Positions 23,961 to 27,009 of a DNA stretch of 27,009 nt are shown here, piece by piece. The notes beneath the pieces are model-generated. The model was not told the origin of the DNA and ran no database searches. It saw only the letters and a program-made list of their open reading frames with translations. The stretch's first letter is position 1. Each line of letters begins with the position of its first letter. The DNA is from a virus: IMG/VR virus record IMGVR_UViG_3300032278_000096, positions 1 through 27,009 of that record. One strand, written 5' to 3'. The position numbers and the translations under genes were made by a program.

Positions 23961-24182
23961 TTAATATACATTAACACCAGAAGAACTACCTGTCGGTATA
24001 CTTAACCCTGATGTTTGTAATGCTTTTGTACCTGATTTTTTAGCTTTTTTCTTCCCGTACGAAGGGTCTACTTCGTCTTGAAGTTTTAATTCAGGTGCTA
24101 AATCTTCCGTTACAGGTGATGGGTTCATCACAGGAGCAGGCGGAACAGGTTGAGCAGGCATTTTAGGTGAACCAAAACACAT
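23961..24182 (-). CDS. Small proline-rich protein upstream of portal, 73 aa
   Basis: This encodes a 73-residue protein starting MCFGSPKMPAQPVPPAPVMN, Pro-rich at the N-terminus, with a basic KKKAKKSGTKAL block (about 44-55) and a Gly/Ser-rich end. Short MCFG...P-rich proteins of this kind are common just upstream of portal genes in T7-like phages and some are virion-associated. The function is unknown. AAAGGA precedes the start. Low complexity prevents any fold prediction from sequence alone. Confidence 0.8.
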   Translation of the reverse strand: MCFGSPKMPAQPVPPAPVMNPSPVTEDLAPELKLQDEVDPSYGKKKAKKSGTKALQTSGLSIPTGSSSGVNVY

Positions 24183-24206
24183 TTAAATTTGTCCTTTCTA
24201 ATAAAA

Positions 24207-24425
24207 TTAAGATTTAGATTTAAAAAATTTCTCTTTTAAATCGGCTTGGAGATGATTAAGAAAACGGACTACATCACGTTGACCCGCTTGAAAATAAAGA
24301 TTTTTCGGGTTATCCGTCAAATTCGGAGATTGTTCAGGAAATAATTTATTGAGTAATTTAATTAAATCTTCTGTCTTCGTTGGTAATGCGATTTCTTCTT
24401 CATTATTAATAGGGGTGTTAGCCAT
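24207..24425 (-). CDS. Conserved small phage protein, 72 aa
   Basis: This 72-residue soluble protein has an acidic N-terminus and the segment LYFQAGQRDVVRFLNHLQAD (about residues 43-62), which I recognise as a recurring element (F/Y-x-A-G-Q-R-D-V-V-R-F-L) of short proteins near the structural genes of marine T7-like phages. Its role is not known to me. The AAGGA ribosome site lies 7 nt before the ATG. It stands between the TSCPD-like gene and the small gene before portal. Confidence 0.8.
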   Translation of the reverse strand: MANTPINNEEEIALPTKTEDLIKLLNKLFPEQSPNLTDNPKNLYFQAGQRDVVRFLNHLQADLKEKFFKSKS

Positions 24426-24450
24426 GTTTAATCCTTCTACATACGGGCAC

Positions 24451-24774
24451 TTAATATGTTTGTTCCAATTCTATTAATTTTATAATTCTCCCAATTAATG
24501 ATTTTGCACCTTCACTCCTACCTTTATATAAACTGTGCATTAATTGTTTTAAAGAAATATTGTATTGTAATGCAAGAGATAAGACAATAGAAACATCATC
24601 TAATAAACTATCCATATCACTCCCAACTTTAGCACCGCTTATAAAAATTTCCCGTAATTCAAAAGAAAACGGGTGGTAGCCTAATGAGACATGAAACCGT
24701 TCTGTACCCACTACAATCGTGTGGGTAATAGTAGGTCTCCGAGAAGGTAAAACGTGGCGGGGAGTTGCGGTCAC
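24451..24774 (-). CDS. Stand-alone TSCPD-like protein (RNR-associated domain), no cysteines
   Basis: This 107-residue protein resembles the TSCPD domain found at the C-terminus of class II (B12-dependent) ribonucleotide reductases and as a free protein in alphaproteobacteria: LPSRRP near the N-terminus, FHVSLGYHPFSFELREIFIS (about 27-46), GAKVGSDMDSLLDDV, and VLSLALQYNISLKQLMHSL (about 64-82). The protein contains no cysteine at all, so the zinc-binding cysteines of the reductase domain are missing. There is no reductase gene in the window. It overlaps the upstream gene by 4 nt (ATGA). A role in nucleotide metabolism is only a guess from the family. Confidence 0.72.
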   Translation of the reverse strand: MTATPRHVLPSRRPTITHTIVVGTERFHVSLGYHPFSFELREIFISGAKVGSDMDSLLDDVSIVLSLALQYNISLKQLMHSLYKGRSEGAKSLIGRIIKLIELEQTY

Positions 24775-24986
24775 GATTCATCTTCTTTCTTAATTAACAA
24801 CTCTAAATAATGTTTCGCTTTTTCCAAATCCTGTAAACGTCCTTTTTTGGTTGCGTGTTTTACTTCTCGCCTTAAAAGGTACTTAATAATACACGCTTCC
24901 GCAAAGGGAATATTATTTGTCATAATAAAAGTTACAGGTTCTATTTCATATTGTGTGTAGTGTAACTGTTCTCTTACATCTTCCAT
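24771..24986 (-). CDS. DUF3310-like small protein, 71 aa
   Basis: This 71-residue protein fits the DUF3310 pattern: H-Y near the start (LHYTQYEIEPVTFI), a helix with the C-I-I-K-Y-L-L-R-R core (residues 32-40), and DLEKAKHYLELLI at the end. Family members are widespread in phages, often close to DNA-metabolism genes, and are sometimes called nucleotide kinase-like without firm evidence. The gene starts inside the last 13 nt of the exonuclease gene and its stop overlaps the TSCPD-like start. A weak copy of the promoter-like motif (24870-24886) lies inside it. Confidence 0.75.
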   Translation of the reverse strand: MEDVREQLHYTQYEIEPVTFIMTNNIPFAEACIIKYLLRREVKHATKKGRLQDLEKAKHYLELLIKKEDES

Positions 24987-25720
24987 AATTTCACTTCTCC
25001 TGTTTTTTCATTGTACTCTCCGTGTCGCAAAATCTTAGCAACTCTCGCTTGTTGTAATACTTCTTTTTCGGAAAACCCTTTCTTTTTATACGCAGTAACA
25101 ACTTTTTCCCACAATTCTGCAATAGGGAGTTTAATATTATCTCCTAAAATTTTTAAAGCAGTTTTAACTCCACAAGTCGGGAGTCCTGTGTACCCATCAA
25201 CATTATCCCCTGCGAGTGTTTGCACCATAAACCAATAATCTGCCTGTTCAGGACTTATGTTGATTATGTCCTGCCCATTACTAGATATGAACGAGGGAAT
25301 TTGTCGAAAATCTTTATCTATAGATACAATAACTTGTTTTGATTTGTTAGGAGTAGTCGCTAAAATTCCAAGCACATCATCAGCTTCTAATCCTTTATAA
25401 ATAACTGCTTTATATTTTTCTAGCAAATATTCCCGAAGTGCAGGTAAGGTAAGTGGCTTTCTTCGACCAAGACGATTAGATTTATAAGATGGTAAAACAT
25501 CTTTACGAAAATTCTTTTCATCAGTTAATGCAATAGTAAATGTTTCAGCGTCTAAGTTGTGTTGCAACGTTTTTAATACATTTTCAATATTACCAATACA
25601 AGTTTTAGCGTCCGCATGGAGCGTCCAAAACCCGTCTCCCCAATGTGTAGCTTCTTCGGACGCTGTTGCTATTTTGTAAATAAGAATATCTCCGTCTATT
25701 AATAAATGATTTTTTGACAT
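24974..25720 (-). CDS. 5'-3' exonuclease (T7 gp6-like, FEN superfamily)
   Basis: This 248-residue nuclease degrades host DNA and removes RNA primers in T7-like phages. The metal-binding acidic residues of the FEN fold are visible: D9 and D11 in LLIDGDILIY, EADD at 112-115, D135 and D137 in VSIDKDF, and D172 and D175 in AGDNVDGY. YKSNR (79-83) is the conserved arch-region element, and GLPTCGVKTALKIL (178-191) is the helix-hairpin-helix DNA-binding segment. T7 gp6 has 300 residues. Its start overlaps the stop of the nuclease-like gene by 1 nt (TAATG). Confidence 0.94.
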   Translation of the reverse strand: MSKNHLLIDGDILIYKIATASEEATHWGDGFWTLHADAKTCIGNIENVLKTLQHNLDAETFTIALTDEKNFRKDVLPSYKSNRLGRRKPLTLPALREYLLEKYKAVIYKGLEADDVLGILATTPNKSKQVIVSIDKDFRQIPSFISSNGQDIINISPEQADYWFMVQTLAGDNVDGYTGLPTCGVKTALKILGDNIKLPIAELWEKVVTAYKKKGFSEKEVLQQARVAKILRHGEYNEKTGEVKLWKM

Positions 25721-26148
25721 TAATCTGTCCCTTCGTTCATAGGATTAGTTCGTTTATTGTTTAATAAATTTTTTGGAGAGAACAATTCCGATAAAGGAAC
25801 AAGCACGAAACGGCTTCTTCCCCCGTCCCCGCCACTTCGTAAAGTATGTTTATAATTTTTTGCTAATTTCTTTACAGTAGACGTATCGAATATAAGCCGA
25901 CACACATCTTTATCACCGTCCGCTAAAATATGAATCCACCAATCTGCTTTTGTTACCATAATACCGCTTTCCTTTCCATTACACGAGATTTCAATAGCAA
26001 TATTACCTGTCTTCTGCCACCAATCCCGTTCTGTTTTAATTTCAGCTTTAGTTTTTTTAGCGTCTAATATCGCCACAATTCTATTTTCTCTTTCTAACCC
26101 GAATCGTAAATCTTTATCAAACCCTGTTTCAAATTTCTTTTTCGTCAA
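25720..26148 (-). CDS. PD-(D/E)XK nuclease-like protein of the replication block
   Basis: This 142-residue protein has the layout of a small conserved phage family with a PD-(D/E)XK-like core: FGLERENRIVAILD (about 16-29), E-I-K-T-E-R-D (36-42) as the candidate E-x-K motif, TGNIAIEI (47-54), KESGIMVTKADWWIHIL (about 58-74), and GGDGGRSRFVLVPLSELF towards the C-terminus. T7 has its gp3 endonuclease (a resolvase of the same superfamily) elsewhere, before the polymerase. This gene might serve the same purpose of resolving branched DNA, which is inference. It overlaps the polymerase by 4 nt (ATGA) and the exonuclease by 1 nt. Confidence 0.7.
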   Translation of the reverse strand: MTKKKFETGFDKDLRFGLERENRIVAILDAKKTKAEIKTERDWWQKTGNIAIEISCNGKESGIMVTKADWWIHILADGDKDVCRLIFDTSTVKKLAKNYKHTLRSGGDGGRSRFVLVPLSELFSPKNLLNNKRTNPMNEGTD

Positions 26149-27009
26149 TGTGTCTCACTCCAATTCTCCCCAACTTTATAGCCACCAGTTAATGGTAGAC
26201 GTAAGTTAAAATGTTCCCCTGATTTTGTAATCGCCTGTACAGCAAGTTCCCCAATATCGTTAGCGTCTTTTTCTTCACACTCAATTTGAATCTCATCATG
26301 CACCCATACCACTTGTTGTGCGTTTAAATACTTTCTTGTTAATTTATCAAATTCTACAAGCCATTGTTTACACACTAATGCTCCACTAGATTGTAAAAGC
26401 GTATTTAACGCAGCGTGGACAGAACGGACTTTAATGTGTCTTTTATCTAACCCCACCAAATAGCCACGTTCTGCCACACTTTGAACCTGCAAAAGTAATT
26501 TATTTAATGCAGGTAAATTATTTAAAAAACGAGTCTTAATCCGTTTAGCATCAATATAACTTTTTCCTGTAACGAACGCAATCTTCTTAATCCCGCCACC
26601 ATATAAAAAACAATAGTAAAAACGTTTCGCAACATCACGAGATTCTAAACCTGCCATCTTTCGTGTAGCTTCGTGAATATCCCCGTCCAATACAATTTTA
26701 GCATATTCGCCTTCATCAAAGCGGGACAAGAAGTGGGCAAGCATACGCACCTCTAATCCCGCAACGTCTATCCCCACAAGTTTCTTTCCTTTTGGAACTG
26801 TGAATAATTCCCGACACTCTTTACCATAAGGAACAGCAACACTAGGGACTTGCCCTAAATTTGGGAACGAGTGTGAAGCACGAGCAGTTACCGTTGAATT
26901 AGTATTACAATTATGATGTATCTTTCCGTGTAATTCCATTTTTAACCACGCACATTTTCCTGTTGCTAATTGAGCAAGTCTTTTTTCAAGTAGAAAATGT
27001 TTACATAGG
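26145..27009 (-). CDS. DNA polymerase I family (T7 gp5-like), C-terminal part, cut at window edge
   Basis: The reading frame is open through the right edge, so this is the C-terminal 288 residues of a longer replicative polymerase. An internal ATG at 26939 is not the start, because conserved sequence (QLATGKCAWLK, T7-like) continues upstream of it. Motif A is GIDVAGLEVRMLAHFL (catalytic Asp at 26766-26768), motif B is RDVAKRFYYCFLYGGG, and motif C is WVHDEIQIE (catalytic Asp at 26295-26297). The motif B tyrosine equivalent to T7 Tyr526 is present. HAALNTLLQSSGALVCK also matches T7 closely. The stop overlaps the nuclease-like gene start. Confidence 0.97.
   Translation of the reverse strand, partial: LCKHFLLEKRLAQLATGKCAWLKMELHGKIHHNCNTNSTVTARASHSFPNLGQVPSVAVPYGKECRELFTVPKGKKLVGIDVAGLEVRMLAHFLSRFDEGEYAKIVLDGDIHEATRKMAGLESRDVAKRFYYCFLYGGGIKKIAFVTGKSYIDAKRIKTRFLNNLPALNKLLLQVQSVAERGYLVGLDKRHIKVRSVHAALNTLLQSSGALVCKQWLVEFDKLTRKYLNAQQVVWVHDEIQIECEEKDANDIGELAVQAITKSGEHFNLRLPLTGGYKVGENWSETH

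Noticed and set aside
1-27009. tRNA genes, integrase or attachment sites
   Set aside because: I looked for cloverleaf-like stretches in the few non-coding gaps and for recombinase-type proteins and found none; an integrase could still lie outside the window.

Overview
The window is most of the late half, plus the end of the DNA-metabolism block, of a T7-like podovirus (Autographiviridae type). Every supported gene lies on the minus strand, so the genome reads from base 27009 down to base 1. The order is that of phage T7: DNA polymerase, exonuclease, portal, scaffold, capsid, the two tail tube proteins, internal virion proteins of the gp13/14/15/16 kind, tail fibre, lysis and packaging genes. 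The low GC content, the tightly overlapping genes, the many very small membrane-protein genes and the stand-alone TSCPD-like gene suggest a marine phage of an alphaproteobacterium, perhaps a SAR11-type host. The host is inference; the T7-like architecture is clear from the sequence. No integrase, tRNA or CRISPR was seen.

Region 24.2-27.0 kb (first in transcription order): the C-terminal part of a family A DNA polymerase, cut by the right window edge; a PD-(D/E)XK nuclease-like gene; a FEN-type 5'-3' exonuclease; a DUF3310-like protein; a cysteine-free TSCPD-like protein; and a small conserved phage protein. Region 16.0-24.2 kb: a small proline-rich gene, portal, scaffold, an unusual 120-codon gene between scaffold and capsid, a leader region with a strong hairpin, major capsid, a textbook intrinsic terminator, tail tube A and B, and a gp13-like protein. 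Region 5.7-16.0 kb: three internal (ejection) proteins ending with a 1391-residue gp16-like protein, then a 940-residue tail fibre containing eighteen 12-residue repeats.

Region 0.66-5.7 kb: a tail-fibre assembly chaperone-like gene, a cluster of small membrane, exported or basic proteins including holin candidates, a putative small terminase, an HNH protein, the large terminase, a GH24 lysozyme and more small genes. Six genes of 25 to 47 codons are described here from direct reading of the sequence. Region 1-662 has no credible gene. It holds a 12-bp tandem repeat array (about 26 units with one interruption), a GC-rich pair of inverted repeats and a promoter-like motif. It resembles the right end of T7, where the phiOR promoter and short direct repeats precede the terminal redundancy.

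The most useful new observation is a 17-bp motif that occurs twice on the minus strand with 15/17 identity, once just before the tail fibre gene and once just before the terminal repeats. These are the positions of T7 phi17 and phiOR. It is a good candidate for the promoter of this phage's own (unseen) RNA polymerase.
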